From an uncultured Collinsella sp. (GTDB lineage Bacteria; Actinomycetota; Coriobacteriia; Coriobacteriales; Coriobacteriaceae): a stretch of DNA of 27,756 nt. Each line of letters opens with the position of its first letter. The stretch's first letter is position 1. The translations under genes and the position numbers were made by a program. Below are positions 1 to 7,424 of this stretch, one piece after another. Under the pieces are notes generated by a model. It was not told the origin of the DNA, did no database searches, and saw only the letters and a list, made by a program, of their open reading frames with translations. The DNA lies in NCBI GenBank assembly GCA_900542905.1, contig UQPF01000023.1, forward strand, positions 1-27,756. Reading direction: 5' to 3'.

Positions 1-215
1 CAGCAGGTCAGTGGGTCATCGTCCCGGCATTCAGCATCAGGGTAGCGCTGCGACGCGGAAATCGCGCGCCGTTGCCGCGCCCCGCAGTGCCCGCTTCCCC
101 CGAGAACAATTATCAGTGCAGGTAGAAAGCTTGCCGATTTTCGAAAAGCCGGCTATGGTTGACCCCTGCGGCCTAAACGTAGTAGATGGGCTCTTTCTGT
201 GGTGCGGCACCAAGC
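1..215. repeat. Dispersed repeat, left copy (inverted relative to the right end of the window)
   Basis: Bases 1-124 are identical to the reverse complement of 27630-27753. Beyond the exact block the two copies stay alignable but diverged to about 215, sharing a TTTTCG/AAAA patch, a GGTC-ACCAT patch and AAACGTAGTAGAT (175-187 here, complement 27566-27578 at the other end). A single-base length difference in the diverged part moves the two copies out of the same reading frame, so the short open frames over it are probably not genes. The simplest reading is a multi-copy intergenic element at which the assembly stopped. Confidence 0.8.
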
Positions 216-237
216 CGGTCATTTTGGGATCGGACTA

Positions 238-289
238 TTTTGACTACTCATTGGCTGCTCTGGCAATCGGGCTGCAAAAGTAGTCAAAA
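238..289. repeat. 11 bp inverted repeat (TTTTGACTACT)
   Basis: TTTTGACTACT at 238-248 is matched by its perfect complement AGTAGTCAAAA at 279-289, with a 30-base loop. No U-run follows on the plus strand. It lies just upstream of the SRP RNA promoter and may be part of the end repeat or a terminator for something outside the window. Confidence 0.45.
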
Positions 290-313
290 AAGCTCCGTCC
301 CAAATTAGCTACC

Positions 314-342
314 TTGCTCTGGCGGGCGGGAGCAGGTAAGAT
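314..342 (+). promoter_or_regulatory. Sigma-70-type promoter of the SRP RNA gene
   Basis: TTGCTC (314-319) and TAAGAT (337-342) are separated by 17 bases, which is near ideal. Transcription would start at about 349, a few bases before the 5' strand of the SRP RNA stem. Confidence 0.65.
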
Positions 343-356
343 ATACCGAGCGCCTA

Positions 357-459
357 GCGCGTTCGATGGGTTCGGATGACGACATGTTCCGAATCTGGTC
401 AGGTCCGGAAGGAAGCAGCCATAAGGAGCCTCTGTCGGGCATCCGAATCCATCGAGCGC
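357..459 (+). ncRNA. ffs: Signal recognition particle RNA (small bacterial type)
   Basis: This is the RNA of the signal recognition particle, which binds Ffh and targets nascent membrane and secreted proteins. The universally conserved helix 8 is plain: GGTCAGGTCCGGAAGGAAGC (398-417) followed by CAGCCATAAGGA, including the GGAA tetraloop. The ends pair over about 20 bp (357-378 with 440-459), with G-U and single mismatches, giving one long hairpin of about 103 nt, the usual length of the small SRP RNA. A promoter lies immediately upstream and a T-rich run (CTTTCTTTTT) immediately downstream. The exact ends are uncertain by about 10 nt. dnaX, a common neighbour of ffs in Gram-positives, is not seen here. 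Confidence 0.95.
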
Positions 460-475
460 ACGGGCTTTCTTTTTG
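440..475 (+). terminator. T-run after the SRP RNA stem
   Basis: The closing strand of the SRP RNA stem is followed by CTTTCTTTTT (465-474), so the RNA's own stem can serve as an intrinsic terminator. A second perfect hairpin, TGCGCGGTTT/AAACCGCGCA (about 474-498), follows directly. Confidence 0.55.
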
Positions 476-540
476 CGCGGTTTTACCAAACCGCGCAATG
501 CTCGACGCTGAGCGCCACCCAGAGCGACAATTTGTCATTC

Positions 541-583
541 AAAAGGCAAGGCATGACCAGAAGGTCTATGCCTTGCCTTTTTC
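541..583 (+). terminator. Strong intrinsic terminator
   Basis: The arm AAAAGGCAAGGCAT (541-554) pairs with ATGCCTTGCCTTTT, with an inner GACC/GGTC pairing around AGAA, and the right arm runs into TTTTT. It would stop any read-through from the SRP RNA gene. Confidence 0.75.
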
Positions 584-864
584 ATGCCAACTTGTTCGCT
601 CTGGATGTCGCTCGCTGGCTGCGCCAAAACATTGAAGGTCGCGTGGCTCGGGCGTGACCGCTGGTCCTCGGCTTCGCCTGCGGGATCGCTCGACTACCAA
701 ACACCTCGCCGCCGGCCGGGCCCCGTCGTCCAAAAATCACCCGTAAAGGCGCGTTTATCTAATTTAATCTATCCCTTGCGGAATGCGGCTTGCTGGCGTT
801 GTCTGGGCATTGATGGCTATGTGGTTCAAGAGGCGGCGGTGCTGTTGCTTGAATTTTTGCAGTT
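584..864. other. Intergenic stretch with no recognisable gene
   Basis: A plus-strand frame (584-958) is open but has low-complexity, compositionally random translation, no ribosome site and runs through a terminator hairpin. I see no tRNA, no motif and no convincing gene on either strand. Confidence 0.5.
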
Positions 865-908
865 AAAGAGGCCCGTTTCCTTAGGTGGGGAAACGGACCT
901 CTTTTTGT
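865..908. terminator. Bidirectional terminator, 3' of the minus-strand surface protein
   Basis: AAAGAGGCCCGTTTCC (865-880) pairs with GGAAACGGACCTCTTT (889-904) with one mismatch. TTTTT follows on the plus strand, and the complementary strand also ends in a T-rich arm. It sits 45 bp past the stop of the minus-strand gene at 950 and is probably its terminator. Confidence 0.75.
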
Positions 909-949
909 CTCTGGGCTTGTGGATTGGCGAAGACAATAACCGTTGGCAG

Positions 950-2009
950 CTATTTTGAGTTCCTGATGCGGCGTGTGGCTGTGGCGGTTATTCCGAGGCC
1001 TGCGGTGGCGACTGCTGCGAGTGCGATTGCGCTCGGCGCTGTGTCGCCTGTGTTTGCGAGCTTGCTGGCGGTCGTATTTGCTTGCTTGCCGCTGCTCGAG
1101 TTCGCCTGCTTGGTGGAGCTTGGTAGGGCGTCTTTGCCGGTTGCAGGTGAGGCAACGGGCGGTGTCGCCTCGGCGGGTTGCGTTGAGCCGTAGGGAGGCG
1201 TCGTCTCGGTCGGTTGCGTTATCTCGGGCGAGGGGGCCTTGTCTGCCGCGGCCTTTGCCTCTTCGTATGCCTTGCAGGCGTCGTCATAGGCCGTTTGCGC
1301 TTTTTTCAAATTGTCGAGGAGCGCATCTCGCCAGGCTGTGAACCGGTCGATATCGGCTTTATATTTCTCTACAGCACGTTCACAGTCATTAACTCGTCTT
1401 TCCTCTCTTCTGAGGCGGTACTGGAACTCGCGGAGCTCCGTTTCGCAATAGTTTACGTGCGTTTTTGCCGATATGATCTCACTGTGCAACTGCTTTATTT
1501 GCTGTTTAGTAGTTTCGACAAACTCCTCGTAGCCGAGTGCTTCGAGTGTCTTAAGCATCTCATGTTTCTTCTCTAATTCTGCCTGGAGCTCGCTTACCCG
1601 GTTGATGGCCCCGTCGTATTTGGCTTGGGCAGCATCGATGTCCGCTTGCATGGTGGGAAGGAGTTCCCTCCCTTCGGCGGCTTGCGCCGCCATCTTTTCG
1701 CGGTACTCTTGAAAACGGGTAATGTCATCATTGAATCTCGCAATTTTCTCGGGACTTGCGGCGTTTTTTTGCGGCCTCGAGGTTTTTGAGCGCTTCCTGC
1801 ATGGCTGCATACGCTTTTTCTTTTGCGGCGGCCGCGTCTTCTGTCTGCGGGGCGCCCGAATTGCCGTTGGCGGCGCTCGTCTGCGAAACGGCCGCACCGG
1901 TGGGGGCGCTGGTTTCTGCAGCGATCGCCGTTACGGGGGCGATTCCCGCGACAAGTGCCGCGGAAAGGGCGATGCCCACAGTTGCTCTTCTTGCGAGAAT
2001 GTCGTTCAT
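950..2009 (-). pseudogene. Coiled-coil LAXTG-anchored surface protein, frameshifted
   Basis: Two overlapping minus-strand frames together make one protein of about 352 residues. The upstream frame (start 2009, RBS GAGG 7-8 bases before the ATG) gives a signal peptide, MNDILARRATVGIALSAALV..., with likely cleavage after AIAA, then an Ala-rich region. It breaks at seven A residues on the coding strand (plus-strand T 1764-1770) and would stop soon after. The continuing frame to 950 holds a long Glu/Lys/Gln-rich coiled coil, a Pro/Thr-rich linker, short KQAN-type repeats, LANTG (about 1046-1060), a hydrophobic segment and a basic tail. LAXTG is the signal class associated with class E sortases. 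Removing one A restores the frame, so this is a pseudogene, a phase-variable gene or a homopolymer sequencing error. No sortase gene is visible. Confidence 0.85.
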
Positions 2010-2040
2010 CTCGGCACCTCATTTCAAGGGTCGGCGACTA

Positions 2041-2071
2041 ACTTGGTAGCACCAATGCAAGTATACCAAGT
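2041..2071. promoter_or_regulatory. Inverted repeat overlapping a minus-strand -10-like sequence
   Basis: ACTTGGTA (2041-2048) and TACCAAGT (2064-2071) form an 8 bp inverted repeat 32 bp upstream of the surface protein start at 2009. On the minus strand the right half contains TATACT, a good -10, but no convincing -35 lies 17 bases before it. It may be an operator or an activator-dependent promoter. Confidence 0.35.
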
Positions 2072-2144
2072 GGTCGACCCGACACTGGCTGGGTGCGCGC
2101 GTATGCCCCTCTGAAAACTGAATCCCATTAGAAATGACGAGTTG

Positions 2145-2174
2145 TTTACGCTTCTTTTGGGGTGGCGGTACTAT
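2145..2174 (+). promoter_or_regulatory. Promoter of the ABC exporter operon
   Basis: TTTACG (2145-2150) and TACTAT (2169-2174) are 18 bases apart. Transcription would begin at about 2182, upstream of the ATG at 2219 but downstream of the in-frame GTG at 2162, which supports the later start for the first ABC gene. Confidence 0.5.
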
Positions 2175-2218
2175 CATGGTTCGAATTGAATGTGGATGAT
2201 GATAGGGAGCGCCTATAC

Positions 2219-4084
2219 ATGATTGAGCTGCTCAGGCGTTTTGGTGGCAAGTTTCGCCGCTATATGGTGATTGGCCCTGCGTGCAAGCTGATCGAAGTGA
2301 TCTTTGACCTGCTTACGCCGCTCGTGATTGCCCAGATGATCGATAAGGGTATTGGCGTACACGATGTCAACGCCGTCGTCCACTACGGTATGCTGCTTGG
2401 CGCCATGGCTGTGATCGGCATCTCGTTTACGCTCGTCTGCCAAAAGATGGCGGCGCTCACCTCGCAGGGCATGGGCACCGACATTCGCGGCGCGCTCTAC
2501 GAGCACATCAACAAGCTGAGCTATGCCGAGCTCGACCGCTTTGGCACGCCGTCGCTCATCACGCGCATTACCAACGACGTTAACCAGGTGCAGCTCGCTG
2601 TGGCGCTGGGCGTGCGCATGCTCATCCGCTGGCCCTTTCTGGCGGTGGGCTCCATGGTCGCGGCCCTTGCCATCGACCTTAAGCTCGGCATGATCTTTTT
2701 GATCTGCACGCCCGCCATCGGCCTGGTGTTTTGGTTTGTCATGGCGCGCTGCATCCCGTACTACAAGCAGCTGCAGGCAAAGCTCGACCGCATCGCGCTT
2801 ATCTGCCGCGAGGGCCTTTCGGGCGCCCGCGTGGTTCGCGCCTTTGTGCGCGAGGGCCACGAGCGCGAGCGCTTTGCCCAAGCCGCCGACGACCAGGCCA
2901 ATACCGCCATCGCGGTGGGCAAGCTCTCGTCGATTCTCAACCCCGTCACGTTTTTGGTGATGAACCTGGGCGTGTGCGCCATCCTGTGGGTGGGCGGTAT
3001 CCAGGTCAACGTGGGCGAGCTCACGCAGGGCCAGGTCATGGCGTTCGTCAACTACATGACGCAGACCCTCACCTCCATCGTGTACGTCGCCAACCTGGTC
3101 GTGGTCTTTACCAAGGCGAGCGCGAGTGCTTCGCGTATCAACGAGGTGCTCAACTGCGAGCCGAGCATCACCGACGAGGGCAATCAGTCGGTTGCGCTGC
3201 CCAAACCGAGCGAACTGGCGGGTGGCGCTGTTCCGGTCCCCGCGCTGAGCTTGAGCCATGCGAGCTTCTCCTTTGGCGCGGGCGCGGCAAATGCCGTCAA
3301 CGATGTGACCCTGGAGCTCCCGCTGGGCAAGGCGCTTGGCATTATCGGCGGTACGGGTAGCGGCAAGTCCACGCTCGTCTCGCTTATCCCGCGCCTGTAC
3401 GATGCGAGCACCGGCAGCGTGAGTGTGATGGGCGCCGACGTGCGCACCTGGCCGCTCGACCAGCTGCGCCGTGTGGTCGCGACCGTTCCACAGCGTGCGT
3501 CGCTGGTGAGCGGCACCATCCGCAGCAACCTGACCTGGCGCGACGAGGCTGCGACCGACGAGGATCTCTGGGCGGCGCTCGACATGGCGCAGGCGAGCGA
3601 GTTCGTGCGCAACAAGCCGCAGGGGCTCGATACCCCGGTCGAGGCGGGCGGTAAGAACTTCAGCGGTGGCCAACGCCAGCGCCTGACCATCGCGCGCGCC
3701 CTGGTGGGCTCGCCTCAGGTCCTGATCATGGACGACTCCGCCTCGGCACTTGACTTTAAGACTGATGCGGCGCTTCGCCATGCCATCCGCGAGCGCAGCG
3801 TGTGTGGCGCTGCTGAGGGCGGGCTGCCGCTGACTACGGTGATCGTAAGCCAGCGCGTTTCGACCGTGCGCGACGCCGATATGATCTGCGTACTTGACCA
3901 CGGTTCGGTCGCGGGCCTGGGCGCGCACGATGAGCTCTACACGACCTGCCAGCTCTACCGCGAGATTTGCCAGTCGCAGCTTCGCCGCGAGGAGCTCGAG
4001 GGTCAGCAGGGGAGTACGGCGCCCGAGCCCGCCCCAGGCGCCCCGACCGTCCCCACATCCGTCTGCGCAAAGGAGGGCTGCTAA
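2219..4084 (+). CDS. ABC exporter half-transporter, degenerate-site subunit
   Basis: This is a membrane-fused ABC exporter subunit of 621 aa: a six-helix type IV transmembrane domain (about 1-310) followed by an ATPase domain. Walker A is GGTGSGKST (377-385) and the signature is FSGGQ (481-485). Walker B is LIMDDS, with Asp506 where the catalytic Glu normally sits, and the H-loop is SQR, with Gln545 in place of His. These are the hallmarks of the degenerate-site partner in heterodimeric exporters such as LmrCD, BmrCD and TM287/288. The start is ATG 2219, with AGGGAG 9 bases upstream and a family-typical N-terminus; a GTG at 2162 would lie inside the promoter. The tail is Pro/Thr-rich. The gene ends directly against the next ATG. 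Substrate unknown; drug or lipid export is inferred from the family. Confidence 0.93.
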   Translation: MIELLRRFGGKFRRYMVIGPACKLIEVIFDLLTPLVIAQMIDKGIGVHDVNAVVHYGMLLGAMAVIGISFTLVCQKMAALTSQGMGTDIRGALYEHINKLSYAELDRFGTPSLITRITNDVNQVQLAVALGVRMLIRWPFLAVGSMVAALAIDLKLGMIFLICTPAIGLVFWFVMARCIPYYKQLQAKLDRIALICREGLSGARVVRAFVREGHERERFAQAADDQANTAIAVGKLSSILNPVTFLVMNLGVCAILWVGGIQVNVGELTQGQVMAFVNYMTQTLTSIVYVANLVVVFTKASASASRINEVLNCEPSITDEGNQSVALPKPSELAGGAVPVPALSLSHASFSFGAGAANAVNDVTLELPLGKALGIIGGTGSGKSTLVSLIPRLYDASTGSVSVMGADVRTWPLDQLRRVVATVPQRASLVSGTIRSNLTWRDEAATDEDLWAALDMAQASEFVRNKPQGLDTPVEAGGKNFSGGQRQRLTIARALVGSPQVLIMDDSASALDFKTDAALRHAIRERSVCGAAEGGLPLTTVIVSQRVSTVRDADMICVLDHGSVAGLGAHDELYTTCQLYREICQSQLRREELEGQQGSTAPEPAPGAPTVPTSVCAKEGC

Positions 4085-5944
4085 ATGAATCCGTACACTT
4101 CCTCCGGTTCGGTCGCCACGATGACGGCCAACGTGTCCGGCAACGATAGCCTCAACGACCTGGGAGACGGTCCGCGCCAGCCCGGCGATCCCGAGCGCTA
4201 TCCCGTGGGTGCGGTGACCCGCCGCCTGCTGGGCTACGTTCGTCCGCACCGTTTTTCGTTTACGGCGTCGTTTGTGAGTGCCGCCGTTTCGGTAATCTTG
4301 CAGCTCTATACGCCCATCCTTATTGGCGAAGGCATCGACCTTATCGTCGCCGCCGGGCAGGTGGACTTCGATGCGCTGCTGCCGCTCGTTACCAAACTCG
4401 CGCTCGTCGTGGTGGGAGCAGCGGCCTTCCAGTGGCTGCAGGGCTATTGCGTCAACCGCTTGTCCTACGAGACGGTGCGCGACATGCGCGTGGAGGCGAG
4501 CGACAAGCTCAGTCGCATGCCGCTCAGCTTTATCGACAGCCACGCCCACGGCGACCTTATGAGCCGCGTGGTCAACGACGTCGACCAGGTGGGCGACGGT
4601 CTGCTCCAGGGCTTTACCCAGCTATTCACCGGCGTTATCACCATCGTTGGCACGCTCGCGTTTATGCTCTCCATTAACCTGACCATGACGCTCGTGGTGG
4701 TACTCGTCACGCCGCTTTCCATTTTTGCAGCCGGCGCCATCGCCAAGCTCTCCAACAAAAGCTTTACGGCGCAGCAGCGCATTCAGGGTCAGCTCGGTGG
4801 TCATATCGAAGAGTACGTAGGCGAGCAGAAGCTTGTCGACGCCTTTGCCTATGGCCCCAATGCGCAGCTGCGCTTTGATGCCCTTAACGCCGAGCTCTAT
4901 ACGGCAGGCGAGTGCGCGCAGTTTATGGGCTCGCTTTCCAATCCCGGTACGCGCTTTATCAATAACATCATCTATGCCGTGGTCGCTGTGATCGGCTGCG
5001 TGGGCGTGATCACGGGCGTGCCCGCGGCGCTTACGGTGGGCGGCGTGCAGATCTTCCTGTCCTATGCCAACCAGTACACCAAGCCGTTCAACGAGGTCAC
5101 CAACGTCATTACGCAGGTCCAGACCGCGTACGCCTCGGCGCGCCGCATGTTTGCGCTGCTCGATGCGCGCGAGCAGGAGCCCGACGCGTCGGACGCTGTA
5201 GAGCTTACCGCCCCGCAGGGTGAGGTGACTTTTGAACACGTGGACTTTAGCTACGTGCCCGACCGCAAACTGCTGCAGGATATCTGCATCGAGGCTAAGC
5301 CCGGCATGCGCTTTGCCCTGGTCGGCCCCACGGGCTGCGGCAAGACGACGCTCATCAACCTGCTGCTGCGCTTTTACGACATCGATGCCGGACGCATCAT
5401 GGTCGATGGCAGGTCTTCGCGTGACTACACGCGCGCAAGCCTGCGCCGCGCCTTTGGCATGGTGCTGCAGGATACGTGGCTGTTCGAGGGCACGGTGGCG
5501 GAAAACATCGCTTACGGTTGCCCCGATGTCACGCGCGAGCAGGTTATCGAGGCCGCCAAGCGCGCGCATGCACACAAGTTTATCGTGCAGCTGCCAGGCG
5601 GCTACGATACGGTCATCGGCGAGGACGGCGGCACGTTTAGCCAGGGTCAAAAACAGCTGCTGTGCATCGCGCGCGTCATGCTCACCGACCCGGCGATTCT
5701 GCTGCTGGACGAGGCGACCTCGAGCATCGATACCCGCACCGAGCTGCAGGTGCAGGCGGCATTCGACGAGCTTATGGCCGGCCGCACAAGCTTTGTGGTG
5801 GCGCACCGCCTGTCGACGATCCGCAACGCCGACTGCATTCTGGTCATGCGCGACGGCCAGATTATCGAGCGCGGCACGCACGACGAGCTGCTAGCGGCAG
5901 GCGGCTTCTACGCCGAACTCTACCGCAGCCAGTTTGCCCAGTGA
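4085..5944 (+). CDS. ABC exporter half-transporter, catalytic-site subunit
   Basis: Partner of the preceding gene, 619 aa. A roughly 50-residue hydrophilic N-terminal extension precedes a six-helix transmembrane domain. The ATPase domain has Walker A GPTGCGKTT (414-422), signature FSQGQ (518-522), Walker B ILLLDE with canonical Glu543, and canonical His574 in AHRLST. In heterodimeric exporters the good Walker B of one subunit works with the good signature of the other, and the degenerate Walker B faces the altered signature; the two genes fit that pattern exactly. The ATG directly follows the stop of gene one, and AAGGAGG (4070-4076) lies inside gene one, so translation is probably coupled. 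No obvious terminator follows. Confidence 0.94.
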   Translation: MNPYTSSGSVATMTANVSGNDSLNDLGDGPRQPGDPERYPVGAVTRRLLGYVRPHRFSFTASFVSAAVSVILQLYTPILIGEGIDLIVAAGQVDFDALLPLVTKLALVVVGAAAFQWLQGYCVNRLSYETVRDMRVEASDKLSRMPLSFIDSHAHGDLMSRVVNDVDQVGDGLLQGFTQLFTGVITIVGTLAFMLSINLTMTLVVVLVTPLSIFAAGAIAKLSNKSFTAQQRIQGQLGGHIEEYVGEQKLVDAFAYGPNAQLRFDALNAELYTAGECAQFMGSLSNPGTRFINNIIYAVVAVIGCVGVITGVPAALTVGGVQIFLSYANQYTKPFNEVTNVITQVQTAYASARRMFALLDAREQEPDASDAVELTAPQGEVTFEHVDFSYVPDRKLLQDICIEAKPGMRFALVGPTGCGKTTLINLLLRFYDIDAGRIMVDGRSSRDYTRASLRRAFGMVLQDTWLFEGTVAENIAYGCPDVTREQVIEAAKRAHAHKFIVQLPGGYDTVIGEDGGTFSQGQKQLLCIARVMLTDPAILLLDEATSSIDTRTELQVQAAFDELMAGRTSFVVAHRLSTIRNADCILVMRDGQIIERGTHDELLAAGGFYAELYRSQFAQ

Positions 5945-5972
5945 GCAAGCCCGTGGGGCAAATTAATCAATC

Positions 5973-6012
5973 GACAGACGGTGGTTTACATCTGTCACGT
6001 AAGTACTAAGAT
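5973..6012 (+). promoter_or_regulatory. Promoter of the flavodoxin-family gene with an overlapping inverted repeat
   Basis: TTTACA (5985-5990) and TAAGAT (6007-6012) are 16 bases apart. GACAGA (5973-5978) and TCTGTC (5991-5996) form an inverted repeat that straddles the -35, where a repressor could bind. Confidence 0.5.
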
Positions 6013-6071
6013 ATTCATCTAATAAATTGCATTAGTGGCTTTAGTTTTGGGGGAAACGAGGCAACGTGACT

Positions 6072-6623
6072 ATGACGTGCTCTTTGGTGGTTAACAGCAA
6101 GAGCGGTAATACCAGGATGGTTTCGGGCGCGATCAAGCGCGCTCTGCAGGCTGCGGGTGTTGATTTTGTCCATGCCGCGGCGTTGAGCGACGATGCGGAT
6201 GCAGATCAGGTTGCGCTCGAGGCGCAGGGCGCCTGCGCGGCCGACACGGTGCTCGTCGGTTTTTGGTGCGACAAGGGCGCGTGCACGCCTTCGGTCGCGG
6301 CGTTGCTCTCCGCTTTGCACGGCAAGCGCGTCTTCCTGTTTGGCACCTGCGGCTTTGGGGCCGATCAGAGCTATTACCAGCAGATTATCGACCGCGTGAC
6401 CTCCAATTTGGCTGGAGATGCCGAGCTTGCGGGCTGGGCGATGTGTCAGGGCAAGATGGGCCCTGCGGTCAAGCAGCGCTACGAGGCCATGCTCGAGCAA
6501 GATCCCGACAACGCCCGATTTAAGATGCTGCTCGACAACTGGGTTGCCGCAAAGGACCATCCTACCAAGGAGGACCTGGACAACATGGCCGCAGCCGCCA
6601 AGAAGGCCGTGCTGGGCGAGTAG
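6072..6623 (+). CDS. Flavodoxin family protein (BilS-like)
   Basis: A 183-residue single-domain flavodoxin-fold protein, expected to bind FMN and carry electrons or reduce a small molecule in the cytosol. The FMN phosphate loop is visible at the N-terminus as NSKSGNT (residues 8-14), followed by the FWCDKG segment and a conserved FGTCGFG turn. The later GWAMCQGKMGP and RYEAMLEQDPDNARF segments resemble, from memory, the BilS-type flavodoxins linked to bilirubin reduction, but no bilR partner is present, so that role is not claimed. GAGG (6058-6061) is 10 bases before ATG 6072; an in-frame GTG at 6066 is possible but only 4 bases from it. The gene has its own promoter and is probably not part of the ABC operon. 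Confidence 0.85.
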   Translation: MTCSLVVNSKSGNTRMVSGAIKRALQAAGVDFVHAAALSDDADADQVALEAQGACAADTVLVGFWCDKGACTPSVAALLSALHGKRVFLFGTCGFGADQSYYQQIIDRVTSNLAGDAELAGWAMCQGKMGPAVKQRYEAMLEQDPDNARFKMLLDNWVAAKDHPTKEDLDNMAAAAKKAVLGE

Positions 6624-6666
6624 CTCCCATCGCTGACGGCGGTCGGTCCATCTTTCTAAATGAAAC

Positions 6667-6793
6667 GTCCTCCCGGGCGTCGGGGCACGAAGTTCCCTGC
6701 TCTACAGTCCTGCGCAAGACGAAGGCCACATTATGTGGCCTTCTTTGCGTGCGGAACTCGCGATGAACTTCGTGCCCCGCCGTCCGGGAGGAC
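6667..6793 (-). repeat. Long hairpin element 1 (conserved core, private arms)
   Basis: The 29-base arm at 6667-6695 pairs with 6765-6793 at 27 positions plus a G-U wobble, enclosing a 69-base core. Read on the minus strand, the core matches the core of the element at 12040-12167 almost base for base: CGCGAGTTCCGCACGCAAAG, an inner stem GGCCAC/GTGGCC, then CGTCTTGCGCAGGACTGT and GAGCAG. Two base pairs of the inner stem differ together (AA/TT here, GG/CC there), so pairing is preserved. The arms have no similarity to those of the other copy. It starts 43 bp after the flavodoxin gene and could also terminate that gene, but no clear U-run is present. Confidence 0.85.
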
Positions 6794-6853
6794 GCCTCTT
6801 TATTGATGGGAGGCCTGATAGGTCGATGGTTCCGTGCCCGGATGCGTCCAAAG

Positions 6854-7301
6854 TGGGACGGGCTTTCCGGATGGGCAGGCTTTCGAAAAATGCGTCCCGG
6901 AATTTGCCTTTGGAATGGGACGTAGTTTCCTGTTGAGGTGCTTTGCGGAAAGTGCATCCCACTCTGGGCGGTCGAAGTGGGACACACTTTCCCAAAGGCG
7001 CTCCAACGGGAAATTGCGTCCCATTATTCGGTCAAGAAACGGGATGCATTTTCCCAATGAGAGCAAAACCGGAAAATGCATCCCACAATCAGCCCTCAAA
7101 GTGGGACGCCGTTTCCCAATGAGGCTCAAGCGGAAAATGCATCCCGGAATTTGCGCTCAAAGTGGGATGCGGTTTCCGGTTGAGGGTCTAAGGGGAAAGT
7201 GCGTCCCAGAATCGACGCTTGAAATGGGATGCAGTTTCCCGATGAGGCACTCGACGGAAAATACATCCCAGAAATGGCCTTTGAGCTGGGATAAGATTTC
7301 C
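6854..7301. repeat. Phased array of alternating inverted sites, array 1
   Basis: Eight sites of the form TGGGAYGCANTTTCC start at 6854, 6916, 6978, 7040, 7102, 7163, 7225 and 7287. Seven inverted counterparts, GGAAANTGCRTCCC, lie midway between them (about 6885, 6947, 7009, 7071, 7132, 7194, 7256). The repeat unit is 61-62 bp, with a site in alternating orientation every 31 bp, about three helical turns. The 15-17 bp spacers are partly conserved (for example CAATGAG and CTCAAAG). The period is not a multiple of three, so the 171-codon open frame over the array changes frame from unit to unit and is not a gene. The array ends 124 bp before the start of the large surface protein. Confidence 0.92.
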
Positions 7302-7320
7302 GCGGCATCTCGGATTCTCA

Positions 7321-7394
7321 AAAATGAGACACGCCGTTGGCGAAAATGAGACACGTGATATCGGGCATCGGACGTATCATTTGTAAAAATGAGT
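7321..7394 (+). repeat. Direct repeats AAAATGAGACACG upstream of the surface protein
   Basis: AAAATGAGACACG occurs at 7321-7333 and 7343-7355, 22 bp apart, and a partial third copy AAAAATGAGT lies at 7385-7394. They occupy the 5' region of the gene starting at 7425. I see no convincing -35/-10 pair there, so they may be activator sites. Confidence 0.5.
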
Positions 7395-7424
7395 CCACTC
7401 CACTCGAATAAAGCGAGGTCCCTC

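Noticed and set aside
37..222. Small conserved protein encoded by the end repeats (minus strand here, plus strand at 27554-27717)
   Set aside because: The shared peptide comes only from the identical 124 bp block; upstream the two copies differ by an indel that breaks frame conservation, and no ribosome site is evident.
584..958. Protein gene downstream of the SRP RNA
   Set aside because: The frame runs through a strong terminator hairpin, has no ribosome site and its translation resembles no family; dnaX is not there.
1764..1770. Programmed -1 frameshift at the A7 run
   Set aside because: A -1 slip leads into the wrong third frame; the needed shift is +1 (or -2), which the A AAA AAA heptamer does not promote.
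2162..2218. GTG start for the first ABC gene at 2162
   Set aside because: It overlaps the predicted promoter and has no ribosome site; ATG 2219 has AGGGAG and a family-like N-terminus.
2213..4549. Very long minus-strand open frame opposite the ABC genes, and similar ones opposite kup (15714-18062) and the second ABC gene (4622-5881)
   Set aside because: They are mirror frames of GC-rich coding sequence, rich in Arg/His/Ala, with no recognisable domains or ribosome sites, and they overlap clear genes completely.
6834..7349. 171-codon open frame across array 1 with repeated KCIP/FPMR-like peptides
   Set aside because: The repeat period (61-62 bp) is not a multiple of three, so the same DNA is read in shifting frames; there is no ribosome site, and the DNA symmetry explains the apparent peptide repeats.
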